A DNA stretch of 33,653 bases from an uncultured Pelagibacteraceae bacterium (GCA_902590915.1 CACIYQ010000009.1:1-33653); one strand, 5' to 3'; shown: positions 8,793-16,254, counted from the first letter of the stretch. Numbers and translations: made by a program. The notes: generated from the letters alone by a model not told the origin.

Positions 8793-8867
8793 GGTCCCTT
8801 CGTCTATCGGTTAGGACACGTGGTTTTCATCCTCGAAAGAGGGGTTCGATTCCCCTAGGGACCGCCA
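8793..8867 (+). tRNA. tRNA-Glu (anticodon TTC)
   Basis: The acceptor stem GGTCCCT pairs with AGGGACC (8857-8863), followed by discriminator G and an encoded CCA. The D arm, the anticodon loop TTTTCAT (anticodon TTC) and the T arm AGGGG-TTCGATT-CCCCT are all present. The anticodon stem reads CGTGG/CCTCG and contains an apparent U-U mismatch at the third pair. As with tRNA-Pro, a start codon follows exactly 5 nt after CCA. Confidence 0.96.
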
Positions 8868-8872
8868 AATTT

Positions 8873-9121
8873 ATGCATTATTTTACATATATGCTAAAAT
8901 CAGTTTCGCCTGGAACCAAAAAAACTTATGTTGGTTATACTAACGATATTAGAAAGCGTTTAATAAAACACAATTCAAATACTGGAGCAAAAAGTACAAA
9001 AGGGTATAAATGGGAAGTTATATATTTTAAAAAATTTAAAAATAAACATGAAGCGATGTCTTTTGAATATAAACTTAAAAACAATAGATATTTAAGAAAC
9101 CAAATATTAAATAAATCATAA
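8873..9121 (+). CDS. GIY-YIG domain protein (UPF0213/YhbQ-like)
   Basis: An 82-residue protein that is a single GIY-YIG nuclease domain. The two signature strands are FTYML and TYVGYT, followed by the catalytic arginine helix DIRKRLIKHN, the GAKSTKG loop typical of UPF0213, and the metal-binding glutamate in MSFEYKLKN. Members are proposed DNA endonucleases or repair proteins, but no cellular role is certain. It starts 5 nt after tRNA-Glu and ends 2 bases before the large glycosyltransferase gene, so it may be transcribed with both. Stand-alone GIY-YIG genes also occur in mobile regions, and this one sits at the edge of a variable island. Confidence 0.88.
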   Translation: MHYFTYMLKSVSPGTKKTYVGYTNDIRKRLIKHNSNTGAKSTKGYKWEVIYFKKFKNKHEAMSFEYKLKNNRYLRNQILNKS

Positions 9122-9123
9122 GA

Positions 9124-11232
9124 ATGAAAATTTCAGTTCTACTGCCTTATAAAGAAAATTTTTCAAAATCGTACGCAGGTGCTGTTTCTATTTCAATTAG
9201 AGATACAGTTAAAGAAAGTAAGTATAGAAATAATATTTACATTTATGGAAACACAAAATTTAAAAAAAAACTTTTAAAAAATTATATAAATATTAAATTT
9301 GCTAAAAATTTTCTTCAAAGTTCTTCCAAAAATTATATTTTAAGTTTTTTAAAACAAGAAAGCAAAAATAGATCTTCACTAATTGAAATGCATAATAGAC
9401 CAACATACGCAAAATTTTTGTCTAATCTAAAGTACGCAAAAAAAGTTCTTTATTTTCACAATGATCCACTTGAAATGAATGGATCGAGAACAATTAATGA
9501 GAGGTTATTTCTGGTAAATAAATTAGATAAAATTATTTTCAATAGTAATTGGTCAAAAAGTAGATTTGTTAACAATCTGAGTATAAAAAATAAACTTTCT
9601 CCCAAATTAATTGTTATTAAACAATCTACAAATTTACAGAAAATAAATTTAAAGACAAAAAAGAAAATTGTAACTTTTGTTGGTAAACTTAATTCAGCAA
9701 AAGGTTATGACATTTTCGGTAAAGCAATAATAATGATTTTAAATAAATACCCAGAATGGAAATCTATAGTTATTGGTGATGAACCAAGAGAAAAAATTTT
9801 TTTTAAACACAAGAGACTAAAAATTCTTGGCTTTCAAGCCCATGATAAAGTTTTATCATATTTAAAAAGTGCATCCATATCAGTAACATGCTCTAGGTGG
9901 AATGAACCTTTCGGAAGATCTAGTTTGGAAGCTGCTAGCAGAGGGTGTGCAGTTATAATTAGCAATAAGGGAGGACTACCTGAAACTATTACAAATGGTA
10001 TTATTTTAAAGAGACTTGATGAAAAAAATGTTTTTAAAAGTATAGAGAAATTAATTTTAAACGAAAAATATCGACAAAAATTACAAAAATTATCTCTAAA
10101 AAATTTTTATTTAACAAATAAATTTACAAGCACAAAAATTGATCAATATAGAGATTTAATTATTGGTTCAAAAAATTATAAAATAAAAAAAAAACATTTA
10201 AATATTTTGCATGTTACAAATTTAAACGAAAGACATAATGGAAGACTTTTTTATAATACCGGAAGGAGGATTAATAATGGTCTTGTCAGATTAAGACATA
10301 ATGTAATGACAATTAGTGATCGCGACATTGTTAGTAAGAATAGAAAAATATCAGACATAGACGGTTCAAAATCTTTAAATGAAATTTTTATTAAAACTGT
10401 AGATACCTTTAATCCAGATTTAATTATTTTAGGTCATGCTGATTTAATAAGAAAAAAATCTATTGAATTTATCAAAAAAAATAATCCAGAAATTAAAATA
10501 TGCCAGTGGTTTCTTGATAGAATGGACTCTAAATGGATCATTAATAAAAGAAGATTTTTAGACAAAATAGATATTATCGATGCAAGTTTTTGCACAACTG
10601 ATCCTAAAGTCCTTAATTTTAAGAAAAAATATAAAGTCTTTTATATGCCTAATCCTGTTGATGTTTCATTTGAAAATTTAAAAGCTTATGAAAATAAAAA
10701 TTCAGAATATGATCTTTTTTTTGCAATGTCGCATGGTGTACACAGGGGTAGGTTGAAAAAGGGCAAATTCGATCAACGGGAAGTTTTTTTAAATAAATTA
10801 ATTAAATGTAATACCGATAAAAAATTGGATTTTTATGGTTTTGATAATACGGAACCTTTATGGGGGGATGATTTTAAAAAGCAAATTTACAAATCGAAAA
10901 TGGCACTTAATTTAAGTCAGGGTAAACCTTTAAGATATTATAGCAGTGATAGAATCGCACAATTAATTGGTAATGGTTTACTAACCTTTATTGATGAAAA
11001 AACAAAATTGAATGATTTTTTTACTAAGGATGAGGTAATTTTTTATAAAAATGAAAGGGATTTAACGAGTAAAATGGATTTTATGTTAAAAAATGACAAA
11101 CTGAGAGTATCTATTTCAAAAAAAGGTCGTAGCAAATATCATAAATTTTTTAATTCAAATCTTGTTGCTGAATTTATTATTAATAAAACTTTTAATATAA
11201 AAAAAAAATATTACTGGGAGTCAAAACATTAA
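9124..11232 (+). CDS. Two-domain glycosyltransferase (GT4-like plus CgeB-like)
   Basis: A 702-residue protein with two glycosyltransferase GT-B-type halves. Residues 1-350 resemble GT4 family enzymes: VTFVGKLNSAKGYDIF, a nucleotide-sugar motif in SRWNEPFGRSSLEAASRG, and GGLPETITNGI. Residues 358-700 start a new domain at ILHVTNLNERHNGRLFYNTG and end with the Spore-protein-YkvP/CgeB-like segment KMALNLSQGKPLRYYSSDRI followed by AQLIGNGLLTFID. Such fusions occur in surface-polysaccharide clusters, where each half may add a different sugar; donor and acceptor are unknown. There is no membrane helix. The stop TAA shares one base with the next ATG, pointing to coupled translation with the GT2 gene. 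Confidence 0.85.
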   Translation: MKISVLLPYKENFSKSYAGAVSISIRDTVKESKYRNNIYIYGNTKFKKKLLKNYINIKFAKNFLQSSSKNYILSFLKQESKNRSSLIEMHNRPTYAKFLSNLKYAKKVLYFHNDPLEMNGSRTINERLFLVNKLDKIIFNSNWSKSRFVNNLSIKNKLSPKLIVIKQSTNLQKINLKTKKKIVTFVGKLNSAKGYDIFGKAIIMILNKYPEWKSIVIGDEPREKIFFKHKRLKILGFQAHDKVLSYLKSASISVTCSRWNEPFGRSSLEAASRGCAVIISNKGGLPETITNGIILKRLDEKNVFKSIEKLILNEKYRQKLQKLSLKNFYLTNKFTSTKIDQYRDLIIGSKNYKIKKKHLNILHVTNLNERHNGRLFYNTGRRINNGLVRLRHNVMTISDRDIVSKNRKISDIDGSKSLNEIFIKTVDTFNPDLIILGHADLIRKKSIEFIKKNNPEIKICQWFLDRMDSKWIINKRRFLDKIDIIDASFCTTDPKVLNFKKKYKVFYMPNPVDVSFENLKAYENKNSEYDLFFAMSHGVHRGRLKKGKFDQREVFLNKLIKCNTDKKLDFYGFDNTEPLWGDDFKKQIYKSKMALNLSQGKPLRYYSSDRIAQLIGNGLLTFIDEKTKLNDFFTKDEVIFYKNERDLTSKMDFMLKNDKLRVSISKKGRSKYHKFFNSNLVAEFIINKTFNIKKKYYWESKH

Positions 11233-12113
11233 TGTTTTCAATTTTAATTCCTACATTCAATAACCTAGAATATTTAAAACTATGCATATCAAGTTTAGAA
11301 AAAAACTCGAAATATACTCATCAGATTATACCTCATGTTAACATTGGTGATGATGGAACTTTGAATTATCTAAAAGAAAAAAATATAGAATATAGTTATA
11401 CAACATATAATTCAGGTATTTGCAAAGGTATTAACATGGCATCCAAATTGAGTAAATTTGATTACATTTTATATGCACATGATGATTTTTATTTTTGTCC
11501 AAACTGGGATGAAATTTTAGTGGATGAGGTAAATAAAATTGGTCACAATAATTTTTATTTATCTGGCACAATGATGAATAATGGACAAATAGCATTTAAT
11601 TGTGGTGAGAGTCCTAATAACTTTAATGAAAAAAAATTTCTAGAAGAATATGAAAATCATAATTTATATGATTTTCAAGGTACAACATGGGCCCCCATGT
11701 TAGTGCATAAAGAATTATGGGAAAAAGTTGGTGGTTTCAGTGAGGAATTTTTTCCAGGCACAGGATCAGATCCTGATTTTAATATGAAGTTATGGAATCA
11801 GGGTGTAAGAATTTTCAAAGGTATAAATAATTGTAAGGTTTATCATTTTGGATCAATTGTACTCAGAAAAAAAATTAACAAAATTTATAATAATCCAAAT
11901 TACGGTAGCAAAGGTGCTAAATTATTTTTACTTAAATGGGGTATTACAATTAAATTCTTTAAAAAATATTATTTACAATCAAACACAAAATATGAAAAAG
12001 CGCTCGTAAAACCTGTTTATACCTTATCATTTATTTTAAACTATCTAATCTGTAAGTTAAATTATTTATATTTAAAACTTTTCTATGATAAACAATTACT
12101 TAAGAAGAGTTAA
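11232..12113 (+). CDS. GT2-family glycosyltransferase
   Basis: A 293-residue GT-A-fold transferase. The N-terminal FSILIPTFNNLEYLKLCISS is the family signature, followed by NIGDDGTLNYL and the metal/nucleotide-binding acidic motif AHDDFYF. The acceptor region includes TTWAPMLVHKELWEKVGGF and a GSDPDFNMKLW segment. The last about 45 residues are hydrophobic/basic and may associate with the membrane. It probably adds a sugar to a cell-surface glycan; substrate unknown. It overlaps the preceding transferase by 1 base and is 21 bases before the oxygenase gene. Confidence 0.88.
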   Translation: MFSILIPTFNNLEYLKLCISSLEKNSKYTHQIIPHVNIGDDGTLNYLKEKNIEYSYTTYNSGICKGINMASKLSKFDYILYAHDDFYFCPNWDEILVDEVNKIGHNNFYLSGTMMNNGQIAFNCGESPNNFNEKKFLEEYENHNLYDFQGTTWAPMLVHKELWEKVGGFSEEFFPGTGSDPDFNMKLWNQGVRIFKGINNCKVYHFGSIVLRKKINKIYNNPNYGSKGAKLFLLKWGITIKFFKKYYLQSNTKYEKALVKPVYTLSFILNYLICKLNYLYLKLFYDKQLLKKS

Positions 12114-12134
12114 TAGACCACTATTTAAATTCAA

Positions 12135-12935
12135 ATGAATATTATTAATATAAAATATAATAATCTAAAAAAATATTCACAGTTATTTAAATTAGCAAAA
12201 CCTTTTCCACACGCAATATTAGATAATTTTTTAGATGAAAATTTTTTTAAAAATTTAAATTTAAATGAAATCATAATAAATAAAAAAAAAGGAAGAATAT
12301 TCAACACAGATATAGAGAAAAACAAATGGGCAAGTAAAAACGAAATATTATCTAATAATCTTAAGTCAATAATAGATGAACTTAATAAAAAAGATTTTTT
12401 GGAAAATTTACATAAATTAACTGGTATTACTGAGCTATTTTCTACTTCAGAAGGTAATACTTCTTTAGCCAATTACCATGAAATGTATGAGTCTGGTTTT
12501 TTAGGCACACATATTGATCATTCATCAGAGCCAGTTACAGGTCTTCCGCATGTTTTAAATATAATTTTATATTTATCCAAAAATTGGCAAAAATCCTGGG
12601 GAGGTTCCACAATTTTTGCAAACAAATATGGGACGAAAATTGAAAAACTAGTTGACTTTAAACCTAATAGAGCAGTTATTTTTTTGCATAGTCCGTTTAC
12701 ATTTCATGGTGTTACCGAAATAAAAAATAATTTAAATAAGAGATCAACTATTTATGTGGATTATTATTCTGCAAATAAAAGTCCATATGATCATTTGAAT
12801 TTAAAATTTAAAAATGTTTGGTTCAAGCATCCAACAACATTTATACTACCAAATATAAAAGACTATTTTCCAAAAAAAAATAGAATATATTTAAAAAAAA
12901 TGATCAAATATAGAATAAAAGCTTTTTTGTGCTAA
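12135..12935 (+). CDS. 2OG-Fe(II) oxygenase superfamily protein
   Basis: A 266-residue dioxygenase of the prolyl-4-hydroxylase-like 2OG-Fe(II) superfamily. The iron ligands are visible as H126-x-D128 (GTHIDHSS) and H191 (FTFHGV), and R203 (NNLNKRSTIYVDYY) is placed to bind 2-oxoglutarate. The middle strand NIILYLSKNWQKSWGGSTIF is typical of this group. Stand-alone members in glycan clusters are thought to hydroxylate sugars, lipids or proteins; the substrate here is unknown. It lies between the GT2 gene and a broken methyltransferase gene on the same strand, so it belongs to the surface-glycan block. Confidence 0.88.
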   Translation: MNIINIKYNNLKKYSQLFKLAKPFPHAILDNFLDENFFKNLNLNEIIINKKKGRIFNTDIEKNKWASKNEILSNNLKSIIDELNKKDFLENLHKLTGITELFSTSEGNTSLANYHEMYESGFLGTHIDHSSEPVTGLPHVLNIILYLSKNWQKSWGGSTIFANKYGTKIEKLVDFKPNRAVIFLHSPFTFHGVTEIKNNLNKRSTIYVDYYSANKSPYDHLNLKFKNVWFKHPTTFILPNIKDYFPKKNRIYLKKMIKYRIKAFLC

Positions 12936-12942
12936 ACAAATT

Positions 12943-13644
12943 ATGAGAAACCTATTTCGTTTGTTTGTCCCACTAATAATAAATCCTTATTATTATATAA
13001 AAAAAATTAAAAAAAGTTTAATTAAAAATCATTTCGATTATGAGAATAATTTTTACAATAAAGAGTCTTTTATTTCACTTTCAATTGCAAAGATAATAAA
13101 AGATAAAGGGTTCAACAATTGTAATTACTTAGAAATAGGCGTTTGATAATAAGTCATTTAATATAATACCATTACCAAAAAAACAAAAAATAGGTGTTGT
13201 TCCTTTTAAAAGTGGCACACATAGAATGAGTAGTGATAAATTTTTTAAAATTAATAAAATTATTTTTTGATGTAGTATTTATTGATGGACTACATAAATA
13301 TGAACAATGTCAAAGAGATTGTATGAATTCAATGAAATTTTTAAATCAGGGTGGTATTATAATTTTCCACGATAATGTTACCTAGATCCTCTAATGAAGA
13401 AAAACAAGATAAATCTGGAGATGTTTGGAAAAATGCTTATGAAATTTCTATGATGAATGATTCCAAATTTGTTATTGTAAATATTGATCAAGGGGTCGGT
13501 ATATTGAAAGTTAAAAAAAGCGCTAAATATATGAAAATTCCTGAGATAAAAGATAAATCTTTTAAGGATTATATCAATAATTTTAAGCCTAAATTGCCAA
13601 TTGTTAATTCAGACGAGGCTTTAGATTTCATTTTTAACAAATAA
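12943..13644 (+). pseudogene. Class I SAM-dependent methyltransferase remnant, three frameshifts
   Basis: The reading passes through three frames. It opens at 12943 and runs to YLEIGV, the SAM-binding motif I, then meets TGA at 13144. The next frame (from about 13142) continues as FDNKSFNIIPLPKKQKIGV and later THRMSSDKFFKINKI to a TGA at 13268-13270. A third frame (from about 13266) reads FDVVFIDGLHKYEQCQRDCM and then FLNQGGIIIFHDN to a TAG. The last frame (13375-13644) starts MLPRSSNEEK and runs to the normal-looking end. Joined, this is an almost complete methyltransferase of the Methyltransf_24-like type (EIGV, D in FIDGLH, HDMLP). Each shift is equivalent to one extra base; at 13374 the extra A is obvious because HD-MLPR is the family pattern. 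It is non-functional as read, unless the assembly has errors here. Confidence 0.85.
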
Positions 13645-13649
13645 AAATT

Positions 13650-14489
13650 TTAATCGAATTTCGATCTTTTGTATGAACTAAAACCCATAATTGAGGCGAG
13701 TAATCCTTCAATCTTAAAATAGATATATTTAGCCTTTTTTTGATTGATAAATACATTTATTAAGAGTTGTAATAAATTTGTAAAAAAGTTTGGTAGACAT
13801 CTTTGCAGAGCTATAACATAACCAAAATATTTCTTATGATAATAAAATTTTGACCATTGGCCATGCCATCCAGTTAAATAGTAAGCATAATTTCTTTCAT
13901 TTTCATTTTTGAAGAAAGCTGAGCCTTTACTCTTTTTTTTATGGTCATGAAATGAATTCATTATAATATATAATTTATAATCATTATTTTTACATTTTGT
14001 AAAGTAATCATTATCCTCGTAATAGAGAAATATATTCTTATCAAAACCTTTTATCTTTTTAAAAATTTTAGTCTCAAACAGCATTGCTCCACCCGTGAGT
14101 TCCTCCTTTTCAACTATTATTCGATCATATTTTTTTTTTTTATTAAGAATATGATTTGGACTTATTGCTCCAAATTTTTTGATTTTTTTACAATTTCTTA
14201 ATAACAAGTTCAAAGTTGAACTATAGATTTTAGTATCTGGATTTATAACAAAAAAGTATTTTGTTTTAACTAAATTTGCTGCTTTATTTATTGCATTTCC
14301 ATATCCAATATTTTTTTCTAGAGTTACCTTTACATTTTTATATTTCTTATTTATTGCATCTTTGAGACTTTTATCTCTTGAGTTTTCAATGATAATTATT
14401 TGTATTCTTTTGGAAATATTTTTCACATGTTTTAAAATTAATTTTTTTGATTTATATGAGGGAATAACTATAGTTATATCTTTATTCAT
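13650..14489 (-). CDS. GT2-family glycosyltransferase (rhamnosyltransferase-like)
   Basis: A 279-residue GT-A transferase. The signature strand ITIVIPSYKSKKLILKHVKN is followed by IIIENSRDKSL, NIGYGNAINKAANLVKTKYF, the DXD-like VINPDTKIY, and LTGGAMLFETKIFKKIKGFD with IFLYYEDNDYFTKC, the order typical of WbbL/rhamnosyltransferase-like proteins. It probably extends a surface polysaccharide. It faces the methyltransferase remnant (5-bp convergent gap), and its start directly abuts the stop of the recombinase gene upstream on the same strand, so the two may share a transcript. Confidence 0.87.
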   Translation of the reverse strand: MNKDITIVIPSYKSKKLILKHVKNISKRIQIIIIENSRDKSLKDAINKKYKNVKVTLEKNIGYGNAINKAANLVKTKYFFVINPDTKIYSSTLNLLLRNCKKIKKFGAISPNHILNKKKKYDRIIVEKEELTGGAMLFETKIFKKIKGFDKNIFLYYEDNDYFTKCKNNDYKLYIIMNSFHDHKKKSKGSAFFKNENERNYAYYLTGWHGQWSKFYYHKKYFGYVIALQRCLPNFFTNLLQLLINVFINQKKAKYIYFKIEGLLASIMGFSSYKRSKFD

Positions 14490-15461
14490 TTATATTTTAA
14501 TTTTATTTAAAGCATTGTTTTTAAAGATGTTAGCTTCTCTAATATATCTTCTAACCATCTGTGATGATTTGTGACCAGTCATTGCCATTATACTTCTCTC
14601 ATCAGCACCTGACTCTGCAGCAACAGTTGCAAAACCTGATCTTAAACTGTGACCAGCAAAATTTTTATTTTCAATACCTGCTAAGTTCAAATAGTTTTTC
14701 ATTAGTAAAACTACAGATTGATCCGTTAATCTTTTGTGGGTTAATAACGACCCTTTAGAAAATCTTCTAAAAATTGGTCCAGATTTGATTTTGGAAATAT
14801 CTAACCATTTTTTAAGATTGACAACTGGGCAATAAGTTTCATTAGAGAAGTAGGGTAGGCCTTTTATCATCCCTTCTCCAAATTGATCAGTTTTTGATCT
14901 TTTAATAGTTATTTTGAGGCCCTCAGGTACAAATTCTAAATCTTCATGATCAATTGATATAAGTTCAGTTCGTCTAAATCCACCTCCAAAACCAACTAAG
15001 ATAATTGACTTGTCTCTGAATTTCTTAATATTCTTAATTTTTTGATTATCTATTACATTAATTATAGATTTTAAATGATTGATTAATATAGGTTTTTTAC
15101 CTTTTTGAATGCTTCCTTTTATCCTTCTTATCCCCATTAGGTTTTCCACAATAATTGGATGTTTTGTATCTAGATAATACCCTTTAAGTCTATGTATCAT
15201 ACTTATTGATACTAACCTTCTTCTTAATGTGCTGATTTTAGAATTTTTAGAGAGTTGTGTAATGTATAAAGAAACTGTCTTGGGCTCCGCAGGTAAACAA
15301 TTAAAACCATGCTTAACACAAAAAGCCCCAAAATCTTTAAAGTCTGATTTATATGCTCTTAAGGTGTTATCTGCCTTCGAGCTTTTGAGGTTATTTAAAG
15401 TAGCCTCATGAAGTAATTTTACATCTGTTGTCAATTCATTCATAATTACTATTGATAACAA
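14490..15461 (-). CDS. Tyrosine recombinase / phage-type integrase
   Basis: A 323-residue site-specific recombinase. An N-terminal SAM-like core-binding domain (about 17-100) is followed by the catalytic domain with all expected residues: R163 in GFRRTEL, K190 in KRSKTDQ, H271-x-x-R274 in GHSLRSGF, H297 in TGHKSS and Y306 in RRYIRE. It should therefore be active. It is distinct from XerC/XerD in its N-terminal half (TLRAYKSDFKDFGAFC). An alternative start at the second methionine (15443, MNELTTD) is more natural, giving 317 residues. Its place at the edge of the glycosyltransferase block suggests an island integrase, although it may be a long-resident enzyme. Confidence 0.92.
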   Translation of the reverse strand: MLSIVIMNELTTDVKLLHEATLNNLKSSKADNTLRAYKSDFKDFGAFCVKHGFNCLPAEPKTVSLYITQLSKNSKISTLRRRLVSISMIHRLKGYYLDTKHPIIVENLMGIRRIKGSIQKGKKPILINHLKSIINVIDNQKIKNIKKFRDKSIILVGFGGGFRRTELISIDHEDLEFVPEGLKITIKRSKTDQFGEGMIKGLPYFSNETYCPVVNLKKWLDISKIKSGPIFRRFSKGSLLTHKRLTDQSVVLLMKNYLNLAGIENKNFAGHSLRSGFATVAAESGADERSIMAMTGHKSSQMVRRYIREANIFKNNALNKIKI

Positions 15462-15521
15462 TTAATTATCGTTAGTAATATATTAAGTGATTTTAAATGT
15501 CAATAGTTTAAAAAATAAAAT

Positions 15522-15698
15522 ATGGCCTCGATGAATGGAATTATAGAACCAAATTATTTTCTTATTACCTCAATAGCTTTTGCAGTCTTGAGTGCTATTC
15601 AATACAAGAAAGCTGGAAAAACTTTAGAGACAATATATTTGTCAATTCTATTTATTTTTTTTTTAATAAGCTATTTTATACTTATTTTTGGTGATTAG
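15522..15698 (+). CDS. Small two-helix membrane protein, 58 residues
   Basis: An ATG at 15522 opens a 58-codon frame ending with TAG at 15696-15698. The product has a short polar N-terminus with two early methionines (MASMNGIIEPN), a hydrophobic helix YFLITSIAFAVLSAI, a polar turn QYKKAGKTLE, a second helix TIYLSILFIFFLISYFILIF and ends GD. The clean hairpin of two transmembrane segments separated by a basic turn argues for a real small membrane protein. No family is recognised. The second ATG (15531) is an equally possible start. It lies between the divergent recombinase and the candidate structured RNA. Confidence 0.6.
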   Translation: MASMNGIIEPNYFLITSIAFAVLSAIQYKKAGKTLETIYLSILFIFFLISYFILIFGD

Positions 15699-15779
15699 AG
15701 TTATCCCCATCATTCACAGGTCATTACCAAAAAATAAAAAAAACAACTAAAAAGTGATAAAAATAAATAATACAGCTGA

Positions 15780-15785
15780 TATAAG
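15780..15785 (+). promoter_or_regulatory. Candidate -10 box for the structured RNA
   Basis: TATAAG, a 5/6 match to TATAAT, would start transcription near 15792. The -35 region is A-rich with no clear TTGACA-like box, so this is weak. Confidence 0.3.
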
Positions 15786-15791
15786 AAAGTT

Positions 15792-15974
15792 AATTTAGTG
15801 ATGACTCTTAACTACCCAGCTGAAGAAAAACCGCAAGTAACAAATTCAGAGGGCAGAAAGTTTCGCGAGGGGTTGCTGAACGCGCGAGACGGGTGGCGTG
15901 GTGATAGCGAGACAACGACGTGCCTACAACTACTATTTTGTGCACTGAAAAGTGCATAAATACTGTTTTTTTTT
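15792..15974 (+). ncRNA. Candidate structured RNA (GC-rich patch with own terminator)
   Basis: No gene is recognised here. By direct count, 49 of the 80 bases at 15851-15930 are G or C, in a genome where neighbouring DNA is mostly A/T. The patch folds: 15860-15867 (GTTTCGCG) pairs with 15883-15890 (CGCGAGAC) over 8 pairs including one G-U, and 15895-15900 (GGCGTG) pairs with 15919-15924 (CGTGCC). The two loops carry complementary GTTG (15872-15875) and CAAC (15913-15916), which could kiss. A terminator-like hairpin and T-run follow. High GC confined to stems in an AT-rich genome is a classical sign of non-coding RNA. It could be a free sRNA or the regulatory leader of the methyltransferase gene starting at 15985. 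It does not match tmRNA, RNase P, SRP or 6S RNA signatures that I know. The 5' end is a guess. Confidence 0.5.
15937..15974 (+). terminator. Rho-independent terminator-like hairpin
   Basis: TGCACT (15941-15946), loop GAAA, AGTGCA (15951-15956), extendable outward by TTTG/TAAA to about 10 pairs, followed after 5 bases by nine T (15966-15974). It lies at the end of the GC-rich patch and 10 bases before the ATG at 15985. It may end the structured RNA or act as an attenuator for the next gene. Confidence 0.55.
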
Positions 15975-15984
15975 CACACTAAAT

Positions 15985-16254
15985 ATGAATGGAACTAAAT
16001 TTCAACTAAAAGTTTGGAAATATCTTAAAACTATACCAAGAGGCACTGTTAAAAACTATAAACAGGTAGCGATTGCAATAAAAAGACCTAAATCAGCCCG
16101 TGCTGTAGCTAATGCATGTGGAAAAAACCCTTATGCTCCCAAAATACCGTGTCATAGAGTAATTCGGTCTGATGGAGGCCTTGGTGGATACTCAGGCAGA
16201 GGTGGAATTAAGACAAAGCTGCGTTTATTGAGATCTGAAAAAGTTGATATTTAG
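15985..16254 (+). CDS. O6-alkylguanine-DNA methyltransferase family protein, domain-only
   Basis: An 89-residue protein that is just the C-terminal catalytic domain of Ogt/Ada-type enzymes, which remove alkyl groups from O6-alkylguanine. The motifs are FQLKVWKYLKTIPRGTV, the helix-turn-helix RAVANACGKNP with the intercalating arginine, and the active-site PCHRVI with C56, then GGLGGYSGRGGI. Because the cysteine is kept it is not a tryptophan-type alkyltransferase-like (ATL) protein, although its small size is similar. The start at ATG 15985 begins the domain cleanly; a GTG at 15952 in frame would fall inside the terminator hairpin. It lies directly downstream of the candidate structured RNA, which might control it. 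Confidence 0.88.
   Translation: MNGTKFQLKVWKYLKTIPRGTVKNYKQVAIAIKRPKSARAVANACGKNPYAPKIPCHRVIRSDGGLGGYSGRGGIKTKLRLLRSEKVDI

Larger units (their letters stand above)
8793..15461. other. Candidate variable surface-glycan island, tRNA-Glu to integrase
   Basis: The block is bounded on the left by tRNA-Glu and on the right by a tyrosine recombinase. Inside are three glycosyltransferase genes, a 2OG oxygenase, a decayed methyltransferase and a GIY-YIG protein, with housekeeping genes outside. This is the composition of hypervariable cell-surface regions known in marine bacteria. No direct repeat of the tRNA 3' end was recognised at the right border, so insertion into the tRNA is not demonstrated. 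Confidence 0.45.

Noticed and set aside
15702-15722. DnaA-box-like TTATCCCCA beside a CATTCACAGG stretch, hinting at an origin
   Set aside because: One imperfect box without a cluster, no AT-rich unwinding repeats in register, and no dnaA/dnaN/gidA-type genes nearby.
15801-15959. A 52-codon open frame (ATG at 15801) through the GC-rich patch
   Set aside because: Its codons are full of GCG, CGC, CGA and GGG, unlike the A/T-ending codons of every neighbouring gene, it ends inside the terminator hairpin, and the product resembles no protein I know. The base pairing explains the composition better.
15792-15974. GC-rich patch as a two-piece tmRNA, RNase P RNA, SRP RNA or 6S RNA
   Set aside because: No T-arm TTCGANT with CCA, no GGATTCGAC-like tmRNA start or tag ending in Ala-Ala, no RNase P GAGGAAAGTCC core, no SRP GGAAG...AGCAGCC loop and no long end-to-end duplex of 6S.
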